Positions 41,597 to 51,392 are shown, numbered from the stretch's first letter. The stretch is 64,000 nucleotides of DNA from an uncultured delta proteobacterium (GCA_903892415.1 CAITIQ010000369.1:62001-126000), one strand, 5' to 3'. Numbers and translations: made by a program. The notes: generated from the letters alone by a model not told the origin.

Positions 41597-44008
41597 ATGA
41601 AAAGCCCTACCAAAAGTTGGGCCGGCGGTGCGAGTGAGCCGGCCGCTCCAGGAAGCCCCAATACGGGCGCTTCGGGGAGCGCTCTCGTAAGAGCGAGTGC
41701 GGTCCTGAGAAGGCGCGCCCGGTTTCGAACACTCGTCGTCGGATGGAGCGTGTGGGTTCTCTCCACGTTCCTGTCCCTACCCGCGTTTGCCCAACAAGCG
41801 ACGCTGAAAGTAACTGACATCGCTCTTAGCGCGCCTAAGGTCGGAGCCGCCCGCATCGTTATCAAGACGAGCGGGACCTCGACCTACACGGCTCGGGTCG
41901 CTGAAGGTGGAAAGCGCATCATTCTCGACCTGCCCGAGAGCGTGGTGTCTGGTGCTCCCTCGGCGATCGTCGAAGGCAACGCTGTGGTCTCTGGCGTGAT
42001 GACGCAGTCCTTCGCGGATCCTGCGGTAACGCGCGTGTTGATCCAGCTGGCTCACAACGCCTCTTACTCGATTCGTCGGGATGACGACGGCCTCGTAGTG
42101 GAGTTGGTCTCTGCCGACAAAACAGGGCCGCTCGCCAATGAGGTGAAGGCTCCCGCCGAGGTCGCCAAAGAGGAAAGCAAGGGCGCCGCGTCGATTCGTG
42201 ACGTGCGCTATAGCTTCGCTTCGAACCGCGATCGCGTCGTGATCGAGATCGACAAGGACGCCAAGTTCAGCGAGAGCTCGAACAAGGGGAAGTTGCGCAT
42301 CCAGGTCGATGCCCGTATGCCCAAGTCGCTTGAACGCACACTTGATGTTTCGGCCTTTGGTGGCGCGGTTACATCTGTTTCGTCCTTCCGCGACAAAGCG
42401 AACCCTGGCAAGGTCATCATCGAGATCGACAGTCTCCCTGGGGCCAAGCATCAGGTAACGCGTGAAGGCACGCAGCTCGTCTGTACCATCGCCAAAAACG
42501 GCTTTGAGTCGAGCGAGAGTGGTAAGGGCCAGGATGGCGGCGCTGCTCGGAAGACCAAGACGGTCGCTCGCGAGGCTGCCTACGACCTTCCCAGCGTCGA
42601 AACGAGCATCGGTGACGTCACCGAGGTCGAACCCGACCAGGCCGACGCCTTCCTGCCTGGAATGGCCGGTCAAGTGCAGAACAATACCGACCCAACCAAG
42701 GCGGCGAGCGGTGGTCGACGGCTGGACCTCGACCTAAAGGACGCTGACATTCACGACGTGCTTCGTCTGCTCGCAGACGTCGGTCGCATCAACGTGATTA
42801 CAGCGGACAACGTGACGGGCTCCGTCACCATTCGCATGCGCAACGTGCCGTGGGATCAAGCTCTCGAGACGGTGCTTCAGGCCAAGGGGCTGGGCATGGT
42901 TCGAAAGGGAAACCTCGTCCGTGTTGCGCTCTTGGCGGAGCTGAACAAAGAACGAGAACTCGCCTTGGCTCGGCGTCAGAGCGAGTTTCAGTTAGCTCCG
43001 CTCGAGACACGCTTGATTCCGGTCAGCTACGCGAGCGCCACGGACATGGTACAGCGCGGTGGGGAGTTGCTCTCTCCTCGTGGGACACTTTCGGTCGATG
43101 CGCGAACGAACGTCATCATCGCGCGAGACGTGACTGGCAACCTCAACCAAATCGAGGAGCTTGTTCGGGCGCTCGACACTCAAACACCACAGGTCCTCAT
43201 CGAAGCTCGCATCGTGGAAGCCTCCAGTCGCTTCAATCGCGAACTCGGTATTCAATGGGGTGGCGGGTCCTTGCTCGGCCAGTCGACCGGCGTGGATACG
43301 GGGCTCGCGTTCCCCAACTCGGTTGGCATCTTCGGCGCTTCAGATGATGCCGCCGCCCCCACCGACGGCCTTTCACCGACCCAGAACGCAGTCAGTAGCC
43401 CCAACTTTGCCGTCAACCTCCCGGCCGCAACAGGAGCTGGTACCGGTGGCGCGCTCGGCTTCACGTTCGGGTCGATCAACAACCTATTCAACCTGAGCGT
43501 CAGGCTCTCGGCCGCCGAATCGAGCGGTATGGTGCGCATCGTTTCGAGCCCTCGCGTGCTCACCCTGGACAACAAGCAAGCTCGTATCTCGCAAGGTACG
43601 TTGATTCCGTTTTCTCAGGTTAGCGCTCAGGGTGTCCAAACGGTCTTCCAAGAGGCAAAACTGCAGCTGCTAGTGAAGCCGCACGTGACCGCCGACGGTA
43701 GCGTTTCGCTTGAGGTGAAGATCAACCGAGACGAACCCGACTTCGGTAACCGTGGTGCTCGTGGTGACCCGACTATCCTCAAGCGCGACGTCGAGACCGA
43801 GCTTTTGGTCCAAGACGGTCACACGGCGGTCATCGGCGGTATCTACACGCGAAACGCGTCGCGGAGCCTCTCGCAGGTTCCGGTGTTGGGCGACATCCCG
43901 ATTCTCGGGGTGCTCTTCCAGAAGCGCCAAACGAGCGACCAACGCTCCGAGCTCGTGATCTTCATCACTCCCCGGATCGTGAATCGCGCCGAGTCCCTGG
44001 GCCGCTAA
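41597..44008 (+). CDS. pilQ: Type IV pilus secretin PilQ
   Basis: 803 residues. A signal-type hydrophobic segment near residue 55 (WSVWVLSTFLSLPAFA) directs export. Two AMIN-like domains follow, then the secretin short domain (LLADVGRINVITADNVTG; NVPWDQALETVLQAKGLG), secretin N domain (SVDARTNVIIARDVTGNLNQ) and the C-terminal secretin pore (LLVQDGHTAVIGGIYTRN then VPVLGDIPILGVLFQKR). Forms the outer-membrane pilus channel. Separated from pilP by 161 bases containing strong hairpins; ends in a clear terminator. Confidence 0.95.
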   Translation: MKSPTKSWAGGASEPAAPGSPNTGASGSALVRASAVLRRRARFRTLVVGWSVWVLSTFLSLPAFAQQATLKVTDIALSAPKVGAARIVIKTSGTSTYTARVAEGGKRIILDLPESVVSGAPSAIVEGNAVVSGVMTQSFADPAVTRVLIQLAHNASYSIRRDDDGLVVELVSADKTGPLANEVKAPAEVAKEESKGAASIRDVRYSFASNRDRVVIEIDKDAKFSESSNKGKLRIQVDARMPKSLERTLDVSAFGGAVTSVSSFRDKANPGKVIIEIDSLPGAKHQVTREGTQLVCTIAKNGFESSESGKGQDGGAARKTKTVAREAAYDLPSVETSIGDVTEVEPDQADAFLPGMAGQVQNNTDPTKAASGGRRLDLDLKDADIHDVLRLLADVGRINVITADNVTGSVTIRMRNVPWDQALETVLQAKGLGMVRKGNLVRVALLAELNKERELALARRQSEFQLAPLETRLIPVSYASATDMVQRGGELLSPRGTLSVDARTNVIIARDVTGNLNQIEELVRALDTQTPQVLIEARIVEASSRFNRELGIQWGGGSLLGQSTGVDTGLAFPNSVGIFGASDDAAAPTDGLSPTQNAVSSPNFAVNLPAATGAGTGGALGFTFGSINNLFNLSVRLSAAESSGMVRIVSSPRVLTLDNKQARISQGTLIPFSQVSAQGVQTVFQEAKLQLLVKPHVTADGSVSLEVKINRDEPDFGNRGARGDPTILKRDVETELLVQDGHTAVIGGIYTRNASRSLSQVPVLGDIPILGVLFQKRQTSDQRSELVIFITPRIVNRAESLGR

Positions 44009-44027
44009 GGTTCACGGAGCGGTCTCA

Positions 44028-44064
44028 AGAAAAGGCGGGCCTTGCGGCTCGCCTTTTCTCTCTT
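44028..44064 (+). terminator. Rho-independent terminator after pilQ
   Basis: AGAAAAGGCG pairs with CGCCTTTTCT around an inner GCC/GGC stem and TTGC loop, followed by a T-rich tract (TCTCTTTG). It marks the end of the pil operon. Confidence 0.75.
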
Positions 44065-44103
44065 TGTGCGAGCGTGCTAGTGTCGCGCGCCTTTCGAGCC
44101 AAT

Positions 44104-45711
44104 ATGCAGAGCCCCGATATCCGTCGCGAAGCGTTGAAGCGCAAGACGTTCGCGATCATCTCCCACCCCGATGCGGGCAAAACAACTCTCACTGAGAAGC
44201 TGTTGCTTTACGGAGGTGCGATTCAGCTCGCTGGCGCAGTCAAAGCAAAGAAGGCTCGTGCGCACGCCGTCAGCGATTGGATGGAGATGGAGCGTGAGCG
44301 CGGCATCTCGATCGTCTCGAGCGTGCTGCAGTTCCCCTACGATGGTCGGCTGCTCAACCTGGTTGACACTCCAGGTCACGCTGACTTCAGCGAAGATACC
44401 TACCGCGCGATCGTCGCGACTGATGCGGCGGTCATGCTGCTCGACTCGGCGAAGGGCGTCGAGGCCCAGACGCGCAAACTCTTCCGCGTCTGCAAGATGC
44501 GAAAGATGCCCATCTTCACCTTCGTGAACAAGATGGACCGCCCCAGTCGGGATCCTTTCGACATCGTTGGTGAGGTCGAAGAAGTGCTTGGGATTGGTGT
44601 CTACCCAATGACCTGGCCGATCATTGAGAGCGGCAAGTTTCGAGGTGTCTACCACCGAATCGAGAAGCGAGTTTTTCTGTTTGATCAGGTGGCGCACGGT
44701 GCTGAGAAGGCTCCGGAGCGTGTCTTTCGCCTGGAAGACGAGGCGCTGCTCGCCGAGCTGGAACCAGCGACGATCAAATCGCTGCTTTCCGAGCTTGAGC
44801 TCTTGGACGCGGCAGGTGACGCCCTCGACGAGGGGCGCTTGGCCCGTGGCGAGGTCACGCCAATGTTCTTTGGCAGCGCTCTAACCAACTTCGGTTTGCC
44901 GCAGTTCCTGGATGCCTTCGTTTCGATGATGCCGCTGCCAGCGCCTCGGCACAGTGACAAAGGCGAGATCCCCCCGGATGACACACGCTTCTCGGCGTTC
45001 GTATTCAAGATCCAGGCAAACATGGACCGCGCACACCGAGACCGCATGGCTTTCCTGCGTGTTTGCTCCGGCAAGTATGAGCGCGGAATGAAGCTCTCGC
45101 ACGTCCGACTCGGGCGGGAGATTCGCCTGTCGAACCCAACCCAGTTCTTGGCGCAAGATCGCAGTGTGGTCGATGACGGTTTTGCGGGAGACATCATCGG
45201 CGTGTTCGATCCTGGCATCTTCCTGATCGGAGACACGCTCACCGACGGGGGGGCCTTCAACTATGACGCGTTGCCCCAGTTCCCACCGGAGCACTTCGGG
45301 CGAGTGGTGATGCTCGACCCGATGAAGCGCAAGCAGCTGAAAAAGGGCTTGGACCAGCTCGCGCAAGAAGGGTCGATTCAGCTGTTCCGTCCGCCGGAGG
45401 GACGTGAAGGCGAGTCGATTGTCGGGGCCGTCGGTGAGCTGCAGTTCGACGTCGTAAAGCATCGCTTGCAGGCGGAGTACGGCGTGGATTGCCGCATGGA
45501 GCGAATGAGCTTTCAACTCGCGCGTTGGGTCGAAGGTGAAGAAGTTCCGCTCTCGCGGCTCGAGTCGCTGCTCTTTGGCTACGGCGCGCGCGACATTCAC
45601 GGTGCCCCGGTGGTTCTGTTCAAAGGTGAGTGGCAGCTGGAGACATGCGCAAAGGCGTTTCCCAACTCCCGGTTCGTTGAATTGGGTTCCAGCGCACCCA
45701 AGGTCGAATGA
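44104..45711 (+). CDS. prfC: Peptide chain release factor 3
   Basis: 535 residues from the ATG at 44104; GTG codons at 44074 and 44080 are in frame but poorer. GTPase motifs: SHPDAGKTTLTEKLL (G1), DTPGHADFSEDTYR (G3), NKMDR (G4). The RF3-type extended effector and beta-barrel domains follow (GRVVMLDPMKRKQL; VGELQFDVVKHRLQAEYGVD). It recycles RF1/RF2 from the ribosome. Normal family length. The stop overlaps the start of the next gene (ATGA). Confidence 0.92.
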   Translation: MQSPDIRREALKRKTFAIISHPDAGKTTLTEKLLLYGGAIQLAGAVKAKKARAHAVSDWMEMERERGISIVSSVLQFPYDGRLLNLVDTPGHADFSEDTYRAIVATDAAVMLLDSAKGVEAQTRKLFRVCKMRKMPIFTFVNKMDRPSRDPFDIVGEVEEVLGIGVYPMTWPIIESGKFRGVYHRIEKRVFLFDQVAHGAEKAPERVFRLEDEALLAELEPATIKSLLSELELLDAAGDALDEGRLARGEVTPMFFGSALTNFGLPQFLDAFVSMMPLPAPRHSDKGEIPPDDTRFSAFVFKIQANMDRAHRDRMAFLRVCSGKYERGMKLSHVRLGREIRLSNPTQFLAQDRSVVDDGFAGDIIGVFDPGIFLIGDTLTDGGAFNYDALPQFPPEHFGRVVMLDPMKRKQLKKGLDQLAQEGSIQLFRPPEGREGESIVGAVGELQFDVVKHRLQAEYGVDCRMERMSFQLARWVEGEEVPLSRLESLLFGYGARDIHGAPVVLFKGEWQLETCAKAFPNSRFVELGSSAPKVE

Positions 45712-46928
45712 ACTCCGCGCCACAGCTGTTTCCGAACGCACCTGAGCTGCGTCCGGTGATGGGGAACCGCGATCTCTTTTCGGGGCTCGCGCCGCTCGTC
45801 TACATGAACCACGCGGGCATCTCTCCGCCGAGCATCCTGGTCAAGAAGGCCGTTAACACGGCCTTGCTCGACTACGCGAAGCTCGGCGCTGGCGCTTTTC
45901 CGCATTGGATCGACCAGCGTCAACGGCTCAAGCAATCGCTCGCGCGCCTGATCGGCGCCGAGGAAAACGAGCTGGCGCTGATGTCCAACACCACCTTCGG
46001 CGTGATCGCCGTAGCTCAGTCGCTCGACTGGAAGGTCGGCGACGGGGTGATCGTCTTCGACGGAGAATTTCCGGCGAACGTGACGCCGTGGCAAATGGCC
46101 GCACAAAAGTACTCGCTCGCACTCACCATGCTGGACGGTCGCCTCTACCTGCAGGATCAGGAAGCCGCGCTGCACCAGCTGGGCGAGGTGCTCAGGCGCG
46201 GTGGTGTTCGGCTCGTTGCGGTGAGCGCAGTGCAGTTTCAGACGGGCTTTCGCATGCCCCTCGCTGAGATGGCCTCGCTCTGCCATCAACACGGCGCGCT
46301 GCTATTCGTTGATGCGGTGCAGGCATGCGGAGTCGTTCCTATTGACGTTCGTAGTGCGCAGATCGACTTCCTCGCGAGTGGTTCGCACAAGTGGTTGATG
46401 GGCACCGAAGGGGCGGGATTCCTGTTCGCGTCGCAGTCAGCGTTCACGCACCTTGGCCGTTCGCTTTCTGGTTGGCTAAGCCACGAAGAACCCGTGGACT
46501 TCCTGTTCGAGGGCGCAGGTCACCTGCGCTACGACAAGCCCGTCCGCAACGAGCTTTCCTTCTTGGAGGTCGGCAACGTCAGCACAATCTCCTTCGCCGC
46601 GTTGGAGGCTGGGCTGTCTGCGCTTCAGCACATTGGTATCGAGGCCATATTCGCGCATGTGCAGCTTGTTCACGACGCGATTGAGAGCCGAGCAATTGAA
46701 CTGGGCTATCGCTCGTTGCGCGCCAGCCAGCCGACTTCACGAAGTGGTTCGCTGTGTCTGCTTCCACCGGTGGGTAAAGACGTGCGGCTGATCCATCGTG
46801 GCATCGTTGCGCAAGGAGTAGCCTGCGCCGTACCCGATGGCGTGCTGCGTTTCTCGCCGCACTGGCCCAACGCGGTGGATGAAGCGGAGCAGGTCGTGCT
46901 GACGCTCGAGCACGTTCTCTCGCTTTGA
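45708..46928 (+). CDS. Class-V aminotransferase / cysteine desulfurase-like PLP enzyme
   Basis: 406 residues starting within the prfC stop (ATGA), so translationally coupled. Class-V fold: YMNHAGISPPS at the start, ELALMSNTTFGV, cofactor-site DAVQACGVVPIDV, and Schiff-base Lys in FLASGSHKWLMGTEG. These fit the Csd/isopenicillin-epimerase-like branch of fold-type I. No catalytic Cys loop of true cysteine desulfurases is obvious, so substrate and reaction remain open. It converges on the next gene, whose stop codon lies 1 base away. Confidence 0.85.
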   Translation: MNSAPQLFPNAPELRPVMGNRDLFSGLAPLVYMNHAGISPPSILVKKAVNTALLDYAKLGAGAFPHWIDQRQRLKQSLARLIGAEENELALMSNTTFGVIAVAQSLDWKVGDGVIVFDGEFPANVTPWQMAAQKYSLALTMLDGRLYLQDQEAALHQLGEVLRRGGVRLVAVSAVQFQTGFRMPLAEMASLCHQHGALLFVDAVQACGVVPIDVRSAQIDFLASGSHKWLMGTEGAGFLFASQSAFTHLGRSLSGWLSHEEPVDFLFEGAGHLRYDKPVRNELSFLEVGNVSTISFAALEAGLSALQHIGIEAIFAHVQLVHDAIESRAIELGYRSLRASQPTSRSGSLCLLPPVGKDVRLIHRGIVAQGVACAVPDGVLRFSPHWPNAVDEAEQVVLTLEHVLSL

Positions 46929-46929
46929 G

Positions 46930-47967
46930 CTAGGCGAGCCTAATGCGCCCGATCTTTACCTGCTCGGCGGCGAAGGTGAAGTCGGTCTGGATGGTGGCGA
47001 GCAGCGACGTAAGCGCTGCGTGGAACTCTTCTACGGGGAGGTCAGCCTTGCTGCGCGAAAGCACAGCCAGCGCGCGTACGGCAAGCAGGCCCGCAGGGGC
47101 TTCCCGTCCGGTCTGATAGGCCGCCGACAATTCGAGAGATTCGCTCTGAGGGAAGGCGGAGCGTGCAGCCGACTCAAGCACGGCTTGCCCAACGGCTGGC
47201 TCAACCTCGGTCTCCTGCAGGCCGTGCCAGAAGCAGAAGCAAACGATGGCTTGTGCCTCGGCTCGCAACGCCGCCAAAGGATCGGTCCCCAGCGCATCCT
47301 CCCAGCGACCAAGCTCTGGGCGCCGCTCGAGTTCAAATAGTCCGGGCGCGACGCTTGAGACGGGAACGACTTCTGCGAGGTCATCCTCCCCGCCGCCGGC
47401 TGACACTCCGCGCACGATGATGAGATCGTACATGCGCAAAACCCCAACCAACATGCGCGTAGCAGCATCTTTGAACAGCGGGACGAGGGCGAGCCCAGCG
47501 CCTTCGGCGGTTACGCCCGCGGGGATCAATCGGGAGTCGCGGACCGCCAGCATTTGTGTCGAGCTCGGCCGGCGTGTTTTGGGGCCAGAAGCAGCTGGAG
47601 CTAGGAAAGGCGCCGAGGGCATTCTCGCTCGTCGCGGAGGCTCGCTACCACCAACCACGTGAATCGCCACGACATCAGCGCTGCGAACGCGCTCCGACGC
47701 TCCCAGGGCTCCGATCACGATAGCGCCAGCGCGCGCTTCCTCACCCATGAGGTCTGCGCTCATCGAAGCCTCGAAGTGCAAGCGAAGATTCGCCTGTGCC
47801 GCCTCGGCGATGCGCTCAGCGTGTTGCTCCGGCACCGGAGACTCGAACACCAAGTGGAGCTTGGCCCTCACTAGCACGTCGTCCTTCGCCTTCGCGGCTA
47901 CCACGCGCGAGACGTACTCAATCTCCGCCGCAGCTTCCTCGTCTTTGCCAAAGGGCCAGAACCGCAT
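46930..47967 (-). CDS. Hypothetical protein
   Basis: 345 residues from the ATG at 47967, with GAGG four bases upstream. No signal peptide. The N-terminal 70 residues include VRAKLHLVFESPVPEQHAER and EAAQANLRLHFEASMS, suggesting a small alpha/beta domain; the rest is helical and Ala/Leu-rich, ending in a motif-poor tail. No family recognised. It precedes no obvious partner: its stop converges on the aminotransferase gene, and the NtrC-like gene lies upstream on the same strand. Confidence 0.55.
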   Translation of the reverse strand: MRFWPFGKDEEAAAEIEYVSRVVAAKAKDDVLVRAKLHLVFESPVPEQHAERIAEAAQANLRLHFEASMSADLMGEEARAGAIVIGALGASERVRSADVVAIHVVGGSEPPRRARMPSAPFLAPAASGPKTRRPSSTQMLAVRDSRLIPAGVTAEGAGLALVPLFKDAATRMLVGVLRMYDLIIVRGVSAGGGEDDLAEVVPVSSVAPGLFELERRPELGRWEDALGTDPLAALRAEAQAIVCFCFWHGLQETEVEPAVGQAVLESAARSAFPQSESLELSAAYQTGREAPAGLLAVRALAVLSRSKADLPVEEFHAALTSLLATIQTDFTFAAEQVKIGRIRLA

Positions 47968-48085
47968 TTTCGCCTCGCGGAGCAGACTAGTCGCGGGAGG
48001 CCCTGGGCGCGAGTTTCTTGCCTTGCACAAGGTTACCCTTGATTGTGGCGTGTTTCCCTTTCAAGGACGGGAGCCCGCCATGGCA
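47968..48085 (-). other. Short gap holding promoter of the unknown gene at 46930
   Basis: 118 bases between two minus-strand genes. It should hold the end of the NtrC-like transcript and the start of the next gene. No strong hairpin or operator was found. Confidence 0.3.
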
Positions 48086-49516
48086 CTAGCCCTCGATGCC
48101 AAGTCGCTTGAGCCGGTAGTAGAGGGTCGTGCGCTGAATGCCAAGCAAGCGTGCCACCTCCGCCTTGTTGCCCGCACACTTTTCGAGCGCGGCTAGCAGT
48201 TCGCGGCGTTCCACTTCCTCGAGCCGTGCGGGCAGTGCCTGGTTGCCAGCGTCTTCGGGAGTTGGCTTGGGAGGATCGGAGCGAGCCGGGGCTGGGCTTG
48301 GTCGCGCCGCTCGAAACGCCAGGTGTTCAGGCAGAATTTCGTCCCCGCGCGCCAGAATCGCTGCGCGCTCAATCACGTTCTCGAGTTCGCGTGCATTGCC
48401 AGGAAACTCTGCTCGAGCCAGCATTGCCTCAGCGCTGGCGCTGATCTGTGTAGCTGCCCGAGCATTGCGTCGCCCGTATTTGCGTAGGTAGTGATGGGCG
48501 AGGGGAACGATGTCTTCTCGCCGCTCTGCCAGCGGCGGGATCTTGATCGGAAAGACGTCCAGCTTCGACACGAGCGCCGGCAGCACCTCAGGCCAAGCGG
48601 AGGGGAGGTCCGAGTTGACCGCCAGCACCAAGCGAACGTCGACTCGCTGTGAATCAGTGGACCCAACGCGTTCAACCACCCCGTCCTCAACCAGTCGGAG
48701 CAACCGGGCTTGTAACGAGGCGCTAGGGATAGGCGGCGCTTCCAAGAACAGCGTGCCTGTGTCGGCCAATTCCGCTCGCCCAGCACGATCGTCGAACGCT
48801 TGGGGAAAGGAGCCTTTGCGGTAACCGAAGAGCTCGCGCTCGAGCGTGTCACCAGGAAATGCCGCGCAGGTAACTCGCACGAAGGGGCGCTCCTCGCGCT
48901 TGGAGCCGACGTGGAGAGCGCGCGCGACGACCTCCTGCTCGCAGCCTGGCTCGGACTCAATCACGACTGGTGTGGAGGAATCAGCGACCTGCTCCACGCG
49001 CTTGGCGACAAGGCGCATCGCGGCGCTCTCACCAGCCAAGACGCCGTAGTCGATGGGGTCGCGTTGCTCTCGTTCCAAGTACCCGGCGTACTGTGCGAGT
49101 TGCTCGCGAAGGCGCTTGTTCTCGCGCAAGGTGGCGAAGTTCCGAATGCCTTGCCGAATGATTGCGGTGAGCTCTTTCGAGTCCCACGGCTTTTGGATGT
49201 AGCGGTCAACCGAGCCAGAGTTTAGCGCCTCCGCTAGCACGGCGAGGTCGGCGTAGGCCGTCAGCAGCACCGCAAACACATCGGGCCGCCGCTCTTTGGC
49301 CTTACGTAAGAAGTCGATGCCGTTCATCTTCGGCATTCGCTGGTCGCTCACGATCACTGCGGCATCGAGTCGATCCAGGAGATCGAGCGCCTGAACACCG
49401 CCGTTCGCGTATGAAAGATTGAAGGTCTTTCGAAAAGAAAATCGGAAGGCGTCGAGGTTGTCCTCCTCGTCGTCGACCACGAGGACCGTGAAGCGCTTGT
49501 AATCGATCTCCTCCAT
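48086..49516 (-). CDS. NtrC-like response regulator with degenerate AAA+ domain
   Basis: 476 residues from the ATG at 49516. The receiver is intact (TVLVVDDEED; phospho-Asp in AVIVSDQRMP; LLTAYAD; QKPWD). The middle has the outline of a sigma54-activator AAA+ domain but key motifs are altered: the Walker A segment reads ESEPGCEQEVVARALH with no GKE, the GAFTGA loop is replaced by KGSFPQAF, and Walker B is GTLFLEAPP instead of GTLFLDEI. The Fis-type HTH is normal (CAGNKAEVARLLGIQR; TTLYYRLKRLG). It is unlikely to hydrolyse ATP or contact sigma54. A degraded or repurposed DNA-binding response regulator. Confidence 0.85.
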   Translation of the reverse strand: MEEIDYKRFTVLVVDDEEDNLDAFRFSFRKTFNLSYANGGVQALDLLDRLDAAVIVSDQRMPKMNGIDFLRKAKERRPDVFAVLLTAYADLAVLAEALNSGSVDRYIQKPWDSKELTAIIRQGIRNFATLRENKRLREQLAQYAGYLEREQRDPIDYGVLAGESAAMRLVAKRVEQVADSSTPVVIESEPGCEQEVVARALHVGSKREERPFVRVTCAAFPGDTLERELFGYRKGSFPQAFDDRAGRAELADTGTLFLEAPPIPSASLQARLLRLVEDGVVERVGSTDSQRVDVRLVLAVNSDLPSAWPEVLPALVSKLDVFPIKIPPLAERREDIVPLAHHYLRKYGRRNARAATQISASAEAMLARAEFPGNARELENVIERAAILARGDEILPEHLAFRAARPSPAPARSDPPKPTPEDAGNQALPARLEEVERRELLAALEKCAGNKAEVARLLGIQRTTLYYRLKRLGIEG

Positions 49517-49593
49517 AGAGCTGAGGATAGCCTCGCTCCGACCCAAAGGTGCTGTTAAGCTCCCGCGCGGTCCCACAGCCCGAGGTTAAGACC

Positions 49594-50151
49594 ATGCTCG
49601 ATGACGTGTTTTCAGACCTGCGTAGCTCAGCCGACAAAGCCATGGAGGCGTTGCGTCGCGACCTCGCCAAAGTACGAACTGGAAGGGCGCACCCATCGAT
49701 GTTGGATGGCGTTCGCGTGGACTACTACGGCACGACGACGCCGCTGGCTCAGATGGCCACGGTGAACGTACCGGAGCCCCGGCTCATTACGGTCAAGCCT
49801 TGGGACAAGGGCCAGGTCAAGGCAATCGACAAGGCGATCCGTGAGGGGGACCTTGGGCTCAACCCGCAGGTCGACGGTGATCTCATCCGCATTCCAATCC
49901 CTGCGCTCACCGAAGACCGTCGCAAAGAGATGGTCAAAGTCATCAAAAAGAACGGCGAAGAGTGCAAGGTCGCGATTCGCAAGCACCGCCGGGACGCGAT
50001 GGAGTTGATTGACCAACTCGAGAAAGATGGCGACGTCCCTGGGGATGATGCTGAGCGAGGCCGCAAAAAGATCGAGGACACCACCGCCGAACTCGTGAAA
50101 GCTGTTGAAACCGTGATCGCCGGTAAAGAGAAAGACGTGATGGAGGTCTGA
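49594..50151 (+). CDS. frr: Ribosome recycling factor
   Basis: 185 residues from the ATG at 49594, with GAGG upstream; the longer frame to 49549 lacks one. Family signature across the length: LRRDLAKVRTGRAHPSMLDG, DYYGTTTPLAQMATVNVPEP, LITVKPWDKGQVKAIDKAI, LGLNPQVDGDLIRIPIPALT. With EF-G it splits post-termination ribosomes. Usual length. It lies alone, divergent from the NtrC-like gene, 77 bases apart; a housekeeping gene in a regulatory neighbourhood. Confidence 0.96.
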   Translation: MLDDVFSDLRSSADKAMEALRRDLAKVRTGRAHPSMLDGVRVDYYGTTTPLAQMATVNVPEPRLITVKPWDKGQVKAIDKAIREGDLGLNPQVDGDLIRIPIPALTEDRRKEMVKVIKKNGEECKVAIRKHRRDAMELIDQLEKDGDVPGDDAERGRKKIEDTTAELVKAVETVIAGKEKDVMEV

Positions 50152-50258
50152 CCAGCTGGTCGGTCTCCTCACGGCAAGAATTTTGCTTCCAAACGGCGCA
50201 GTTGCGTCACCGAAAGGTCGCCTTGACAGAAGAGCTACATAGTGGGACCGTCGGACGC

Positions 50259-51239
50259 ATGCGTCGCGCGATCTCTGTGCGAGCGTTTGCTGCCGGAATG
50301 ACGGATGTCGGCCGCCAACGTGAACACAACGAAGACAGCTACGCCATCGATCTGGACCACGGTCTGTTCGTGGTGGCGGATGGGATGGGCGGTCACTCGG
50401 CGGGGGACGTCGCGAGTCGCTTGGCAACAAGTACCATCGCTGATTTCTTCCGCACGCTTTCCAGTGAGGACGTCACCTGGCCCTCGCAGTTTGACCGCTC
50501 ATTGTCCGACGAAGAAAATCGGCTGGTGACGAGCATCGGCATCGCCAACCGCCGCATCTTTGAGCAGAGCCAGTCGATGCGCTCGCTCGCTGGCATGGGC
50601 ACGACGGTGGTGGGGGCGCACTTCTCCTCGAAGCGCCAGCGCATGTACGTCGGGCATGTTGGTGACAGCCGCGCTTACCGCATTCGTGGCGGTAAGATTG
50701 AGCAGCTGACTCGAGATCACTCCTTGGCGAATGAGCCGTTCCCTGAGCTCTCTGACGCAGAGCGCGCCGAACTGCCGAAGAACGTCATCACTCGTGCGCT
50801 GGGCATGCAAGACAACGTTGTGGTTGATCTCACCAGCGACGAAAGTCATCCAGGGGACGTCTACCTTCTGTGCTCGGATGGCCTCTCCGGCATGCTGGCC
50901 GATGAAATCATCCTCGATGAGGTGATTTCCTTCCCTTCGGAGGACGCTGGGCCGGAGCGGAGCCTCGCTCAATTGGAGGAGCTTTGCACTCGCTTGGTAG
51001 AGCGGGCAAACGACCTTGGTGGAGAGGACAACATCACGGCTCTTGCGATTCGCATCGAAGTGTCGGAGGACGCCCCCTCATCACATCGGCCGGTGGTTGT
51101 CATTCGCGGCGCCGGTGAACCGAAAGACGTCGCCTTCGAGTCGAGCCCAACAGACGATCAGACGTTGCCGCCAAGAGAGCCAGCCGAGGTGGACTCGACT
51201 CCGCTGCCGAGCACCCCAACGCCGTCAACGTCTTCCTGA
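50259..51239 (+). CDS. PP2C-family Ser/Thr protein phosphatase
   Basis: 326 residues from the ATG at 50259 (a TTG at 50202 is in frame). Metal-site motifs are complete: DVGRQREHNEDSY, VADGMGGHSAGD, VGDSRAYRI, LCSDGLSGML and DNITALAIRI. The catalytic domain occupies about residues 10-265; a Pro/Ser/Thr tail follows. It should dephosphorylate Ser/Thr kinases and targets and is soluble. Two STPK genes lie within 10 kb downstream, and an antagonistic role is plausible but untested. Confidence 0.92.
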   Translation: MRRAISVRAFAAGMTDVGRQREHNEDSYAIDLDHGLFVVADGMGGHSAGDVASRLATSTIADFFRTLSSEDVTWPSQFDRSLSDEENRLVTSIGIANRRIFEQSQSMRSLAGMGTTVVGAHFSSKRQRMYVGHVGDSRAYRIRGGKIEQLTRDHSLANEPFPELSDAERAELPKNVITRALGMQDNVVVDLTSDESHPGDVYLLCSDGLSGMLADEIILDEVISFPSEDAGPERSLAQLEELCTRLVERANDLGGEDNITALAIRIEVSEDAPSSHRPVVVIRGAGEPKDVAFESSPTDDQTLPPREPAEVDSTPLPSTPTPSTSS

Positions 51240-51247
51240 CCGCCCAA

Positions 51248-51271
51248 GCCGAAGGTGCAAGGACCTTCGGC
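51248..51271 (+). terminator. Hairpin after the PP2C gene
   Basis: GCCGAAGGT and ACCTTCGGC form a perfect 9-bp stem with a 6-base loop eight bases after the phosphatase stop. No U tract. A smaller hairpin follows near 51344-51360. Confidence 0.5.
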
Positions 51272-51392
51272 AAGGACGCCCACCGAGCTTCTGCTGCGTT
51301 GCGACTATGCGTTGCGACTCTGCGTCTTCCGTTCCGTGCACTGATCCACCTTCGGTGGATTGTCGTGTGGACGGCGGTTGGTGAGGGCTCCT

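Noticed and set aside
41777-42673. 298-codon open frame opposite pilQ
   Set aside because: Antisense to the PilQ AMIN region; no recognisable domain.
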